A stretch of 64,000 nucleotides of DNA, from the NCBI GenBank assembly GCA_026416715.1, contig JAOAEQ010000015.1:1-64000 (forward strand), given 5' to 3'. Shown here one piece after another: positions 44,564-53,598 of the stretch. The DNA is from a bacterium (lineage in GTDB: Bacteria; UBP4; UBA4092; JAOAEQ01). The notes under the pieces were generated by a model. It was not told where the DNA came from and did no database searches. It was given only the letters and a program-made list of their open reading frames with translations. Each line of letters starts with the position of its first letter. Within the stretch, counting starts at the first letter, position 1. The translations under genes and the position numbers were made by a program.

Positions 44564-45319
44564 ATGAAACCAACCATACTCGTTACCAATGATGATGGAA
44601 TACATTCGCCAGGATTACTTGCTTTAACCCGGGCACTCCGTAGTATCGGTGAAGTGTATATTATCGCTCCGGATCGGGAAAAAAGCGCTGCAGGACATTC
44701 GGTGACATTCCATCATCCACTTCGGGCAGAAAAATTGAATAAACGAACGATCCAGATTGATGGAACCCCGACTGATTGTGTTATGTATGGCGTGTTACAT
44801 TTTTTGAAACGCAAACCTGACCTCGTCGCTTCTGGAATCAATCGCGGACCTAATCTCGGCGATGATATTACCTATTCCGGCACCGTTTCCGCAGCGATTG
44901 AAGGTATCCTTCACGGGATACCATCGTTTGCAATTTCCGTCGCAAGTTTCGTTAAACCGCAATATGCAGCGGCTGCACGATTCGCAAAATATATTGCTAC
45001 CTTATTATTATCCAAAGAACTTCCCCCTGATACGTTACTCAATATCAATGTCCCGAACCTACCGTACACGAAAATCAAGGGGGTTGAAATAACCCGGCAA
45101 GGGAAACGAATCTATCGGGATTCCATTATCGAAAAGGTTGACCCTCGGGGACGGATGTATTATTGGATTGGCGGTGAAGAACCGACCTATAAAAACGAAC
45201 CGGGAACGGATTTCTATGCGATCGCCCAGAATAAAATTTCAATTACGCCAGTCCATCTCGATTTAACCAATTATGCGGCGATAGCGATCCTGAAACAATG
45301 GGAGATTAAGTTAAAATGA
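44564..45319 (+). CDS. surE: 5'/3'-nucleotidase SurE
   Basis: This 251-residue protein begins PTILVTNDDGIHSPGLLALTRAL with the metal-binding Asp-Asp pair. APDREKSAAGHSVTF, SGINRGPNLGDDITYSGTVSAA and the C-terminal TDFYAIAQNKISITPVHLDLT follow. All family motifs are present. It starts 12 bases after the ispH-ubiA stop and is followed by pcm, a frequent pairing in bacteria. Confidence 0.95.
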   Translation: MKPTILVTNDDGIHSPGLLALTRALRSIGEVYIIAPDREKSAAGHSVTFHHPLRAEKLNKRTIQIDGTPTDCVMYGVLHFLKRKPDLVASGINRGPNLGDDITYSGTVSAAIEGILHGIPSFAISVASFVKPQYAAAARFAKYIATLLLSKELPPDTLLNINVPNLPYTKIKGVEITRQGKRIYRDSIIEKVDPRGRMYYWIGGEEPTYKNEPGTDFYAIAQNKISITPVHLDLTNYAAIAILKQWEIKLK

Positions 45320-45361
45320 TTACCCATTGGAATATCAGATTATACCGATTATGGTAATCTT

Positions 45362-46024
45362 ATGAATTTTGCACAACAACGACAGATAATGGTTCAAACC
45401 CAACTTATCCGTCGGGGGATAACCGATACTCGGGTGCTGGCAGCAATGGGAAAGGTTCCCCGAGAAAAATTTGTCCCGATTGAACTGCAAAAATCAGCGT
45501 ATGAAGATTGTCCGTTATCTATCGGAGAAGGACAAACAATCTCGCAGCCATATATGGTAGCGATTATGACCCAATGTCTCGAATTACACGGAACAGAAAA
45601 AATCCTTGAAATTGGTACCGGTTCCGGATATCAGACGGCGATATTAGCCGAACTAGCGCAATCGGTTATCTCAATTGAACGGATTGCAACACTAGCGGAT
45701 CAGGCGCGAGCTCGACTTGCAGAACTGGGATATACCAATATTACTGTGATTTGTGCGGATGGCACGCTAGGCTATCCAGCAGAACAACCGTATGCGGGTA
45801 TCATAGTTACCGCTGGTGCGCCGAAAATACCGCAGACCTTGATTGACCAACTACAACCTGGTGGAAAACTGGTTATTCCCGTTGGCAACAGATTTTCACA
45901 AACGTTAACGGTAGTTGAAAAGAAAGTAAAAGGATATAAAACGCGAACGGTTTGCGGTTGTGTTTTTGTTCCGTTACTCGGGCAAGAAGGGTGGCATTTA
46001 GAAGCAGAGAACTTAGACGACTGA
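45362..46024 (+). CDS. pcm: Protein-L-isoaspartate O-methyltransferase
   Basis: This 220-residue protein has VLAAMGKVPREKFVP, LSIGEGQTISQPYMVA, the SAM motif ILEIGTGSGYQTAILAEL and TVICADGTLGYP, then APKIPQTLIDQLQPGGKLVIPVG. It methylates damaged isoaspartyl residues to start their repair. It is in the surE-pcm pair. No strong Shine-Dalgarno precedes the ATG. Confidence 0.95.
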   Translation: MNFAQQRQIMVQTQLIRRGITDTRVLAAMGKVPREKFVPIELQKSAYEDCPLSIGEGQTISQPYMVAIMTQCLELHGTEKILEIGTGSGYQTAILAELAQSVISIERIATLADQARARLAELGYTNITVICADGTLGYPAEQPYAGIIVTAGAPKIPQTLIDQLQPGGKLVIPVGNRFSQTLTVVEKKVKGYKTRTVCGCVFVPLLGQEGWHLEAENLDD

Positions 46025-46044
46025 TATGCTAAGGAGAATCGAAC

Positions 46045-46638
46045 TTGCAGTGGATTAGACGATTATACGATTGGGTTCTACATTGGGCGGAAACACCGTA
46101 TGCGAGTTGGGCATTATTCTGGCTAGCGTTTGCCGAATCTTCGTTTTTTCCTGTTCCGCCAGACGTTTTGCTGATAGCGTTATCGATTTCGATACCGAAA
46201 AAAGCGTTTCGCTACGCAGCAATCTGTTCAGTCGGGTCAGTCATCGGCGGGATATTCGGTTATTTTTTAGGATATGCTTTTTTCGACCTGCTCGGAAAAC
46301 CGATTTTGAGCTGGTATGGATACGGGGCGCAGGAAAAATATCAGCTGATTCAACAGTTATATCAAAAATATGATTTCTGGGCAGTGAGTATTGCCGGATT
46401 TACTCCTATCCCCTATAAAGTATTTACGATAGCGGCAGGCGTATTCCAGATAAATTTTGGAATGTTCTGTTTCGCTTCACTCTTGAGTCGGTCAGCGCGA
46501 TTTTTTCTCGTTGCAGCGTTACTCTGGAAATTCGGACCGCCAATTCGATATTTTATTGAAAAATATTTCAATCTCCTTACCATAATCTTTGTTCTACTTG
46601 TTATCTTAGGGTTTATTATACTAAAATATTATATCTAA
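46045..46638 (+). CDS. VTT/DedA-family membrane protein (YqaA-like)
   Basis: This 197-residue protein has about five hydrophobic segments. FAESSFFPVPPDVLLIALSI, GSVIGGIFGYFLGY and the re-entrant-loop style GFTPIPYKVFTIAAGVF are typical of the small YqaA branch of the SNARE-associated/DedA family, thought to act in lipid scrambling or membrane homeostasis. The start is TTG at 46045, supported by AAGGAG nine bases upstream and the lack of an ATG. It is last in the ispH-surE-pcm series. Confidence 0.88.
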   Translation: MQWIRRLYDWVLHWAETPYASWALFWLAFAESSFFPVPPDVLLIALSISIPKKAFRYAAICSVGSVIGGIFGYFLGYAFFDLLGKPILSWYGYGAQEKYQLIQQLYQKYDFWAVSIAGFTPIPYKVFTIAAGVFQINFGMFCFASLLSRSARFFLVAALLWKFGPPIRYFIEKYFNLLTIIFVLLVILGFIILKYYI

Positions 46639-46664
46639 CATATGGCTATCTATTTCGGAATTAT

Positions 46665-46741
46665 CGGGGCGTAGCGCAGCTGGCTAGCGCGCATGGTTCG
46701 GGACCATGAGGCCACCAGTTCAAATCTGGTCGCCCCGACCA
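46665..46741 (+). tRNA. tRNA-Pro (anticodon CGG), CCA encoded
   Basis: A complete cloverleaf can be folded. Acceptor arms are CGGGGCG and CGCCCCG, the D stem is GCGC/GCGC, the anticodon stem CATGG/CCATG encloses TTCGGGA (anticodon CGG), the variable loop is AGGCC, and the T arm is ACCAG TTCAAAT CTGGT. Discriminator A is followed by CCA. Confidence 0.97.
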
Positions 46742-46907
46742 GCTCATTGACTAATTGTTCACCAACATAACATAACGATATCATTACATCAGATGCAACA
46801 GTGTTGGGTGTATGTTCTACAAAGGAATACGCATGGTGGGTATGATATTTGTTATTGAATATTGTTTTAGAATGTAGAGTTTGGCATTTGCCGTTTTGTT
46901 AGGTACT

Positions 46908-47183
46908 ATGCTCGAACAATTTAAAGCTATCATTCAAGGACGGGTGCAAGGAGTTGGATATCGATTTTACGCAGAACGAATCGCCAACCAGCTTGGCGTG
47001 AAAGGATATGTTAAAAACCTATGGAACGGCGAGGTTGAAGTCCTTGCGCAAGGAGATAAACCGACCTTAGAATTGTTTCTCACGAAACTTCGTGAAGGAC
47101 CGCGATTGGCTAAAGTAACCGATATAAAAGTTGAATGGCAACCGATAACAGAAACATACTCTACATTCGATATTGATTACTAA
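46908..47183 (+). CDS. acyP: Acylphosphatase
   Basis: This 91-residue protein has the signature IIQGRVQGVGYRFYAERIA (catalytic Arg) and GYVKNLWNGEVEVLAQGD (catalytic Asn). It hydrolyses acyl phosphates. The ATG at 46908 with AGG upstream gives the family's normal length; the TTG start at 46881 would add nine residues. It lies between the tRNA and ribF. Confidence 0.95.
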   Translation: MLEQFKAIIQGRVQGVGYRFYAERIANQLGVKGYVKNLWNGEVEVLAQGDKPTLELFLTKLREGPRLAKVTDIKVEWQPITETYSTFDIDY

Positions 47184-47203
47184 CGCATCTGAAAAACAAC
47201 CCT

Positions 47204-48172
47204 GTGCTTATAGTATCGGAATTAAACAAATTACCGCAACGCTGCTCCCAGAAGAAAACCATTATCACCGTTGGAGTTTTTGATGGTATCCATCGGGGAC
47301 ATCAACAGATTCTCAAGAAGCTCGCTAGTCGAACCCGAAAATATGCAAACGCACAATCAGTCGTTCTAACCTTTCAAGAACATCCGTTGAAAATCTTATC
47401 GCCGTCAATCTGCCCGCCATTATTATTACTAAACGAAGAGAAAATAGCGTATCTCGCTAACTTTGGTCTCGATATTATCGTCAATCTGCATTTTACGAAA
47501 CAGTTCGCTAACCTAACCGCAACCGAGTTTATTACCCGAGTCCTTTCCAAATCGTTTCAATTAACGGAAATCGTCGTTGGGCACGACCACGGATTCGGAA
47601 AACATGCACGGGGTGATGTTCGGTTATTAGAGCAACTCGGACGAACGCTCGGATTTCGGGTTATTGTCGTCCCACCGGTATGTTATCGCCACATTCCAAT
47701 CAGTAGCACCCGCATTCGCGAATTGCTCCGTGCTGGAAAAGTTGATGATGCTGCAAAAATGCTAGGGCGACCGCATCATATTACAGCAACCGTAGTTCGA
47801 GGCGCGCAGCGCGGGAGAACGCTCGGGTTCCCGACCGCAAACCTGGTAACCGCAAACGAAGTTATTCCCGGAAACGGAGTCTATGCAGTTATTGCGGAAT
47901 TTTCTGGGAAACAATACCAAGGAATAATGAATATCGGTTACCGGCCGACATTTGGTAAATCATCTAAACCGACTTTGGAAGCCTATCTTTTCAATTATCG
48001 AGGAAATCTATATCAGAAACATATAAAAGTCTATTTTATCGCTAGATTGCGTGATGAAAAGCGATTCCCGACTCCAGAAGCGCTGATTGCTCAAATCAAC
48101 AAAGATATTTTACGAGCGAAAACAAGATTGCATAGGGTAAATAGAGTATACCGGCACATGATACCGATGTAA
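47204..48172 (+). CDS. ribF: Bifunctional riboflavin kinase / FAD synthetase RibF
   Basis: This protein is 322 residues long. The N-terminal nucleotidyltransferase domain has TVGVFDGIHRGHQQIL, VVGHDHGFGKHARGD and the ISSTRIRELL motif. The C-terminal riboflavin kinase domain has GAQRGRTLGFPTANL, PGNGVYAV and MNIGYRPTFG. It turns riboflavin into FMN and FAD. GTG 47204 is the only reasonable start. It is unlinked to the riboflavin operon at 32.5-36 kb but would make the FMN that switches it off. Confidence 0.96.
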   Translation: MLIVSELNKLPQRCSQKKTIITVGVFDGIHRGHQQILKKLASRTRKYANAQSVVLTFQEHPLKILSPSICPPLLLLNEEKIAYLANFGLDIIVNLHFTKQFANLTATEFITRVLSKSFQLTEIVVGHDHGFGKHARGDVRLLEQLGRTLGFRVIVVPPVCYRHIPISSTRIRELLRAGKVDDAAKMLGRPHHITATVVRGAQRGRTLGFPTANLVTANEVIPGNGVYAVIAEFSGKQYQGIMNIGYRPTFGKSSKPTLEAYLFNYRGNLYQKHIKVYFIARLRDEKRFPTPEALIAQINKDILRAKTRLHRVNRVYRHMIPM

Positions 48173-48198
48173 CTTATCCTCTATAGAACCATTTCTAT

Positions 48199-49314
48199 AT
48201 GAAGGTAGTCCACGTGTATAAAGATTATTTTCCGCCGATTCGTGGCGGAATCGAGAACCATATCAATCTGCTCTGTCAGCAGCAGAAACAATATTTTCAA
48301 GTTGAAGTTCTGGTAGCAAACCGGAAATCTCGAACCGAACTAGAAACTATTGACGGGATTACCGTATATAAAATCGCGCAACTCGGTCGGATTCTCTCCG
48401 CACCGATTACCCCATCGTTCCATCGGTGGTTCAACCGTCTCGCTGCGGATATATACCATTTCCATCATCCGAATCCGACTGCTGAACTTGCGTATCTATC
48501 CGCTAAACCGAAAGGAAAACTGGTTCTCACTTGGCATAGTGATATCGTTCGGCAAGCGGTCTTCATGCCGGTTTACCGTCCATTTTTATACCGATTTCTC
48601 AATAAGGTTGACCGCATTCTCGTTACGTCACAAAACTATCTGGATAGTTCACCGATTTTACAGAATTATAAAACAAAATGTTCAATTGTTCCGTTAGGGA
48701 TAGATTTAACCCAGTTCAAGTTAACGCCGAGAATTGAACGGAATATCGCTGAAATTAAACGGCAATATCCGAATCCGATAATCCTTTTCGTTGGGAAACT
48801 GCGGTATTATAAAGGAGTCCATATCTTAATCCACGCAATGCAACAGGTTCACCATGCACAGCTCCTCATCATCGGTTCGGGTCCGAAACAACTCGAATGG
48901 CAGGAACTAACCGCCCAACTCGGGTTGCAAGGGAAAGTAACCTTTCTCGGTGAAGTCGATGATTCTGAACTCGTCGCTTATCTTTACGCCTGCGAAATAT
49001 TCTGCCTTCCATCGCATCTACGAAGTGAAGCGTTCGGTGCAGTCCAGCTGGAAGCGTTCGCTTGCGGTAAACCGGTGGTTAGCACCAATTTAGCGACTGG
49101 AGTCCCGTTTGTAAACCTGCATGAGAAAACCGGGCTGGTAGTTGAACCGAATTCGCCAGACGCGCTTGCTGACGCTATCAACCGTTTACTTACTAATCCA
49201 GATTGGGCGAAACAACTCGGGGAAGCTGGTCGTCGTCGAGTTGAACAGGAGTTCACGATTGAGAAAATCGCTGCCCAAATCAATGCTATCTACCAACAAA
49301 TAATGCTAAAATAG
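48199..49314 (+). CDS. GT4-family glycosyltransferase
   Basis: This 371-residue protein begins MKVVHVYKDYFPPIRGGIENHI, a frequent GT4 start. ADIYHFHHPNPTAELAYL and TWHSDIVRQ follow in the acceptor domain. The donor domain has ILFVGKLRYYKGVHILIHAM, LLIIGSGPKQLEWQEL and LPSHLRSEAFGAVQLEAFACGKPVVSTN. It probably acts in surface glycan assembly. A terminator-like hairpin follows at 49411-49437. Confidence 0.92.
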   Translation: MKVVHVYKDYFPPIRGGIENHINLLCQQQKQYFQVEVLVANRKSRTELETIDGITVYKIAQLGRILSAPITPSFHRWFNRLAADIYHFHHPNPTAELAYLSAKPKGKLVLTWHSDIVRQAVFMPVYRPFLYRFLNKVDRILVTSQNYLDSSPILQNYKTKCSIVPLGIDLTQFKLTPRIERNIAEIKRQYPNPIILFVGKLRYYKGVHILIHAMQQVHHAQLLIIGSGPKQLEWQELTAQLGLQGKVTFLGEVDDSELVAYLYACEIFCLPSHLRSEAFGAVQLEAFACGKPVVSTNLATGVPFVNLHEKTGLVVEPNSPDALADAINRLLTNPDWAKQLGEAGRRRVEQEFTIEKIAAQINAIYQQIMLK

Positions 49315-49410
49315 TATGAGAGAATCTTTAACCGCAAAGAGACAAAGATAAATTCGCTAAGAATGCTCAGAATAAATTATTTTTGCGCGTTTTGCTAAAC
49401 TGAGCGGTTT

Positions 49411-49437
49411 ACCCCGATTGCTCGGGGTTAACTTTTT
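49411..49437 (+). terminator. Rho-independent terminator after the GT4 gene
   Basis: ACCCCGA and TCGGGGT form a seven-base-pair stem around TTGC, with TTTTT shortly after. It ends four bases before ATG 49441, so it might also attenuate the polyferredoxin gene. Confidence 0.6.
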
Positions 49438-49440
49438 AAT

Positions 49441-51027
49441 ATGAGAGTAACAAGAATTATATTTCAAACCATCTTCTTTTTTCTCTTTTGGTTTCTGCTG
49501 ATTATCACTGTATACCCGTTGACGTCAAAAATACCGGTGGATATGTTTTTGCGCGCTGACCCGTTAGCGGCGTTGGTAACCACTCTCGTTACCCATACGT
49601 TTACCACACTCTTTATTCCAGCAATGATAATTTTCGGATTAACCCTCATTTTCGGCCGCTGGTTCTGCGGGTGGATATGCCCGCTTGGAAGCCATATCGA
49701 TTTCGTTGACCGGTTGAAATGGCGAAAGAGAATCCCTCGCGGAAAGAAGGATGAAGGAAAAAGGCAACGACCGGAAAATGTCACGATTAACCATGAGAGC
49801 GGCTGGCGGAAAGTGAAATTTTACGGATTCTTGATTTTTATTATTCTAGCGGTGCTCGGAGTTCAGATGATTTGGGTTCTCGACCCGCTGGTTCTGATTA
49901 CCCGCTCAATGTCGCTCGCAGTATATCCCTATATAAATTTAATACTTCGTGGAACGTTCGATACCCTCTATAACATTCCTATAATTGCTAAAGTTTCTGA
50001 ACCGGTCTATGGATTGTTGAAACAAGGAGTTCTAGCGTTCAACCAGCCGGTATATCTAAACCACCTGACGTTTGCACTTATCATCCTTTTGGTTCTCGGT
50101 GCTACGGGATTAACCCCGCGATTCTGGTGCCGATATGTATGCCCGCTTGGTGCGATGCTCGGCTGGTTGGGAAAATGGTCGCCGGTCAAACGGCGGGTGA
50201 ATCAGGAAAAATGCATCGAATGTCTCGGCTGTGTTCGTCGATGCCGAACGAATGCGATTCGCGATCATGGCAGAAGTTATCTGCCATTAGAATGTGTCGG
50301 ATGTATGGAGTGCGTTTCGGTCTGTCCAACTAGAGCAGTCCACTTTGGATTGAACTTTGCTATCCGAAATTCGAAATCCGAACTTGGAACTAAGACTGGG
50401 ATTTCGCGTCGAGGTTTCATCTATGCTACTGCCGGTAGTATTATTGCTGTCCCTGCACTAAAACTTAATTCGGTACATTGGAATTCGATGCCGGTACCTA
50501 TTCGTCCGCCGGGGATTAACCATGAAACGATATTTCTGGATAAATGCATCCGGTGCGGGGAATGTATGAAAGTCTGTCCGACAAACGGATTACAGCCGAG
50601 TTTACTCCAATCCGGTTGGCAAGGGGTTTGGTCACCGCAACTCGTCCCGCGTATTGGGTATTGCGAGTTCGGATGTACCTTATGCAGTCAGGTTTGTCCG
50701 AGTGGCGCAATTCAACGTATCCTGTTGGAAAAAAAACAGAAAACGGTTATCGGGACTGCGGTGATTGATAAGAATAAATGTATCCCCTGGACCCAACCGA
50801 TGAACTGTATGGTCTGTGAAGAGATGTGTCCGATACCAGGAAAAGCAATTAAGGGAATTCTTGCAACGGTACACTATCAAGGTTACCCGCCAACGCAGGT
50901 ACTCCAGCCGTATGTGATTAAAGAGAAATGTATCGGGTGCGGAATTTGCGAAAATAAATGCCCGGTGCAAAGTATCCCACCAGCAATTTATGTTGTCGGC
51001 ACTCGAACGCAAACTGAAACTGTTTAG
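49441..51027 (+). CDS. NapH-NapG-like membrane polyferredoxin with internal Tat-type motif
   Basis: This protein is 528 residues long. The first 250 or so residues resemble NapH, with about four membrane segments and the FGRWFCGWICPLG and CRYVCPLGAMLGW signatures. Two 4Fe-4S sites follow (CIECLGCVRRC, CVGCMECVSVC). At about residue 320 comes GISRRGFIYATAGSIIAVPAL, a twin-arginine-like signal. A NapG/MauM-like set of four more clusters follows (CIRCGECMKVC, CEFGCTLCSQVC, CMVCEEMC, CIGCGICENKC). It looks like two redox proteins, usually separate, in one chain. It probably relays electrons between the quinone pool and a periplasmic enzyme not in this window. Confidence 0.88.
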   Translation: MRVTRIIFQTIFFFLFWFLLIITVYPLTSKIPVDMFLRADPLAALVTTLVTHTFTTLFIPAMIIFGLTLIFGRWFCGWICPLGSHIDFVDRLKWRKRIPRGKKDEGKRQRPENVTINHESGWRKVKFYGFLIFIILAVLGVQMIWVLDPLVLITRSMSLAVYPYINLILRGTFDTLYNIPIIAKVSEPVYGLLKQGVLAFNQPVYLNHLTFALIILLVLGATGLTPRFWCRYVCPLGAMLGWLGKWSPVKRRVNQEKCIECLGCVRRCRTNAIRDHGRSYLPLECVGCMECVSVCPTRAVHFGLNFAIRNSKSELGTKTGISRRGFIYATAGSIIAVPALKLNSVHWNSMPVPIRPPGINHETIFLDKCIRCGECMKVCPTNGLQPSLLQSGWQGVWSPQLVPRIGYCEFGCTLCSQVCPSGAIQRILLEKKQKTVIGTAVIDKNKCIPWTQPMNCMVCEEMCPIPGKAIKGILATVHYQGYPPTQVLQPYVIKEKCIGCGICENKCPVQSIPPAIYVVGTRTQTETV

Positions 51028-51114
51028 CCAGGAACAAGGTCAATCGTACTTCGTTTGAATCGAATATACCCCCAATATCCCTCAAGGTAAGACCTTGCTA
51101 TCCAGAACTGACAA

Positions 51115-51157
51115 GGAGTAAGATGAGAATTGAACGGTTTAATTCCCATCCTACTCC
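51115..51157. repeat. GAATTGAAC hairpin repeat, copy 3
   Basis: GGAGTAAGATGAGAATTGAA at the left pairs with a right arm ending CCCATCCTACTCC, with about three mismatches. It lies between the polyferredoxin gene and wzm. In the same 51028-51321 spacer there are also CAAGG/CCTTG (51083-51097) and GATGAACGA/TCGTTCATC (51189-51214) hairpins, and no gene. Confidence 0.75.
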
Positions 51158-51321
51158 CTATATACAAACGATACACTACCGCAACAAGGATGAACGAGAA
51201 CGATATCGTTCATCTTTGCTCGATATATGTTATGGTACAGATTTAATACTATCTTGCACGAATTTGGTTATGAATGGTATACTTTTAAGTTCAAATTTAT
51301 CTGGTAAACCTATTAACTTCA

Positions 51322-52101
51322 ATGTTTATCGAACCGATACAAGCAGTCATTCGATATCGCCCGTTAATCCAGAGTTTGGTAATTCGTGAACTTAAATCCC
51401 GATATCGGGGAACCTTTCTCGGATTCCTCTGGTCGTTTATGAACCCGCTACTGTTAATGCTGGTATATTCGTTTGTTTTCTATGTCTATATGCGGGTAGA
51501 AATGCCGAATTATACCGCATTTCTGCTCTGCGGGTTACTCCCGTGGATATGGTTTTCGACGGCATTAACGGAAGCGACTTCATCAATTATCAATAACGCT
51601 GGGTTGATTCGGAAAGTATATCTAGCATCGGAGGTATTCCCGACTATCCATGTTCTTTCGAACCTGATTAATTATCTGTTAAGTTTGCCGATTCTCTTCA
51701 TCTTCTTGTTCTTATACAAAATCAAGTTCACGCTAGCGCTCATCGCATTGCCGATATTAATCTTATTGCAACTGCTATTCACCTGGGGAGTAGCGCTATT
51801 CGTCTCCTCGTTAGGCACGAAATATCGCGATTTATTACATCTGGTTCCGAACCTGTTATTACTATGGTTTTTCGCGACGCCGATTATCTATCCGATATGG
51901 CAAATTCCGGATAAATTTAAAATTCTACTCGCTTGGAACCCGATGTTGCCGCTGATAACCGGATATCAGAATATTTTATATGCTGGAACATTTCCGGATT
52001 GGAAATCGTTATTTCTTTTCGCTGGGATAACGATGTTCGTTATTCTGTTCGGAACCTATACGTTTACGCTGCGAAAAGAACGGTTCGCCGAAGAAGTTTA
52101 A
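51322..52101 (+). CDS. wzm: ABC-2-type polysaccharide exporter permease (Wzm-like)
   Basis: This 259-residue protein has six membrane segments. RYRPLIQSLVIRELKSRYRGTFLGFLWSF is the hallmark N-terminus of the O-antigen/teichoic-acid exporter permease family (TagG/Wzm). LLPWIWFSTALTEATSSI and the LLLWFFATPIIYPI segment follow. It forms the channel for lipid-linked glycan across the inner membrane with the ATPase encoded next. Confidence 0.93.
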   Translation: MFIEPIQAVIRYRPLIQSLVIRELKSRYRGTFLGFLWSFMNPLLLMLVYSFVFYVYMRVEMPNYTAFLLCGLLPWIWFSTALTEATSSIINNAGLIRKVYLASEVFPTIHVLSNLINYLLSLPILFIFLFLYKIKFTLALIALPILILLQLLFTWGVALFVSSLGTKYRDLLHLVPNLLLLWFFATPIIYPIWQIPDKFKILLAWNPMLPLITGYQNILYAGTFPDWKSLFLFAGITMFVILFGTYTFTLRKERFAEEV

Positions 52102-52194
52102 TAACCCAACACTCTGCGATGCAAAATGCAACATTAGCAATTAGCAATTTTCATTTTAAACAGCTCATTGAATATTGAACAGTGATTGTTGCAA

Positions 52195-53514
52195 ATGAAC
52201 GAAGCTATCATCCTGGATAACATTTCAAAAAAGTTTAAAATTTCTACCGAACAGGGCAAGTATACGACGCTGAAAGATGAATTCCTGCGAATATTCTGGC
52301 GGAAAAAAGCACCGAATTACCATTGGTTCTGGGCGCTGGAAAATGTGAGTCTTTCCGTTCCGCAAGGGGCGACGGTCGGAATCATCGGAAAAAACGGTTC
52401 AGGAAAAAGCACCTTACTACGGATAATTGCGCATATTTTACAACCGGATACCGGTACAGTTAAAACGCGGGGGCGATTATCTGCGTTGATTGACCTTGGT
52501 GCAGGGTTCCATCCGGAGTTTTCCGGTCGTGAGAATGTCTATATTAACGGAATGATACTCGGTCTTTCGAAAAAGGAAATTGACCGTCAGTATCAATCGA
52601 TTGTAGAATTTTCGGAGTTGCAGGAGTTTATCAATAATCCGGTGAAAACCTATTCTGCGGGAATGTATACCCGGTTAGGATTTGCGGTAGCGGTGAATGT
52701 TGATCCGGATATTTTGCTCATTGATGAAGTGTTTGCGGTCGGCGATGCCTCGTTTGTCCAGAAATGTTATGCGAAATTAGAAGAGTTTAAACGGCGTGGG
52801 AAAACCATTATTCTGGTAACCCATAGTCTCGAAGCGGTAGAACGATGGTGTGATGTTGCGGTCTGGTTCCATAACGGGAAATTGATGGAACAGGGAAGTC
52901 CGTTGCGGGTGATTCATGCGTATCGAGACCATTTAGCGAAATCAGATGAAACTCGGTTATTCGCGGAACAACAGATTCGCGCTGCAGAAGTCCAGACTCC
53001 CCCACATCCCCCTGAGTCCCAGCTACCAGCTGGTGTACCTCCAGCCACGGCACCGCAACGCTGGGGTGACCGACAAGTAGAAATCATATATGCGAAACTG
53101 ATTGATTCCGAACAGAAGGAACGATATTTATTCGAGTCTGGAGAGTCCGTAACGATTGAGCTGGCATATAAAGTCCATACGCCGGTAGACCACCCAGTGT
53201 TCGGTATCGGAATATTTCGCGAAGATGGTATCCGCTGTTACGGAACCAACACACATATTGAGCAGTATCAGCTAGGAAAATTAACCAACGATGGTGTAAT
53301 TCGCTGCAACCTCGATTCGTTGCCGTTGGTAGAAGGGAATTATTATCTCGATGTTGCGGTGCATTCGCCGGAAGAATATGCGTATGATTATATTGTCCAT
53401 ATTCTTTCGTTTGTGATTCGGAGCAAAATAAAAGATGTCGGGATATTTCGCCCGAAGCATCAATGGGAGTTCCCTGCGGAGTTACTGGAAACAGGAGAAC
53501 GGAAAAACGGATGA
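52195..53514 (+). CDS. wzt: Polysaccharide exporter ATPase with C-terminal glycan-recognition domain (Wzt-like)
   Basis: This protein is 439 residues long. The ATPase domain (about 1-245) has Walker A VGIIGKNGSGKSTLL, LIDLGAGFHPEFSGRENVY, the signature YSAGMYTRLGFAVAV, Walker B ILLIDEVFAVGD and switch His VTHSL. A Pro-rich linker (about 265-285) leads to a Wzt_C-like beta-sandwich (about 290-430). In known Wzm/Wzt systems that domain recognises the finished or capped end of the glycan. The ATG at 52195 is chosen; a TTG at 52186 would add three residues. The neighbouring methyltransferase is a candidate cap enzyme. Confidence 0.94.
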   Translation: MNEAIILDNISKKFKISTEQGKYTTLKDEFLRIFWRKKAPNYHWFWALENVSLSVPQGATVGIIGKNGSGKSTLLRIIAHILQPDTGTVKTRGRLSALIDLGAGFHPEFSGRENVYINGMILGLSKKEIDRQYQSIVEFSELQEFINNPVKTYSAGMYTRLGFAVAVNVDPDILLIDEVFAVGDASFVQKCYAKLEEFKRRGKTIILVTHSLEAVERWCDVAVWFHNGKLMEQGSPLRVIHAYRDHLAKSDETRLFAEQQIRAAEVQTPPHPPESQLPAGVPPATAPQRWGDRQVEIIYAKLIDSEQKERYLFESGESVTIELAYKVHTPVDHPVFGIGIFREDGIRCYGTNTHIEQYQLGKLTNDGVIRCNLDSLPLVEGNYYLDVAVHSPEEYAYDYIVHILSFVIRSKIKDVGIFRPKHQWEFPAELLETGERKNG

Positions 53515-53598
53515 ACCTAAAACGGACACCGAATGAACCGCAATGCAATGTGATGATTTCGTTCAGCGGTTCTTTCGTTCTCTCCAGCGTTCAATACC

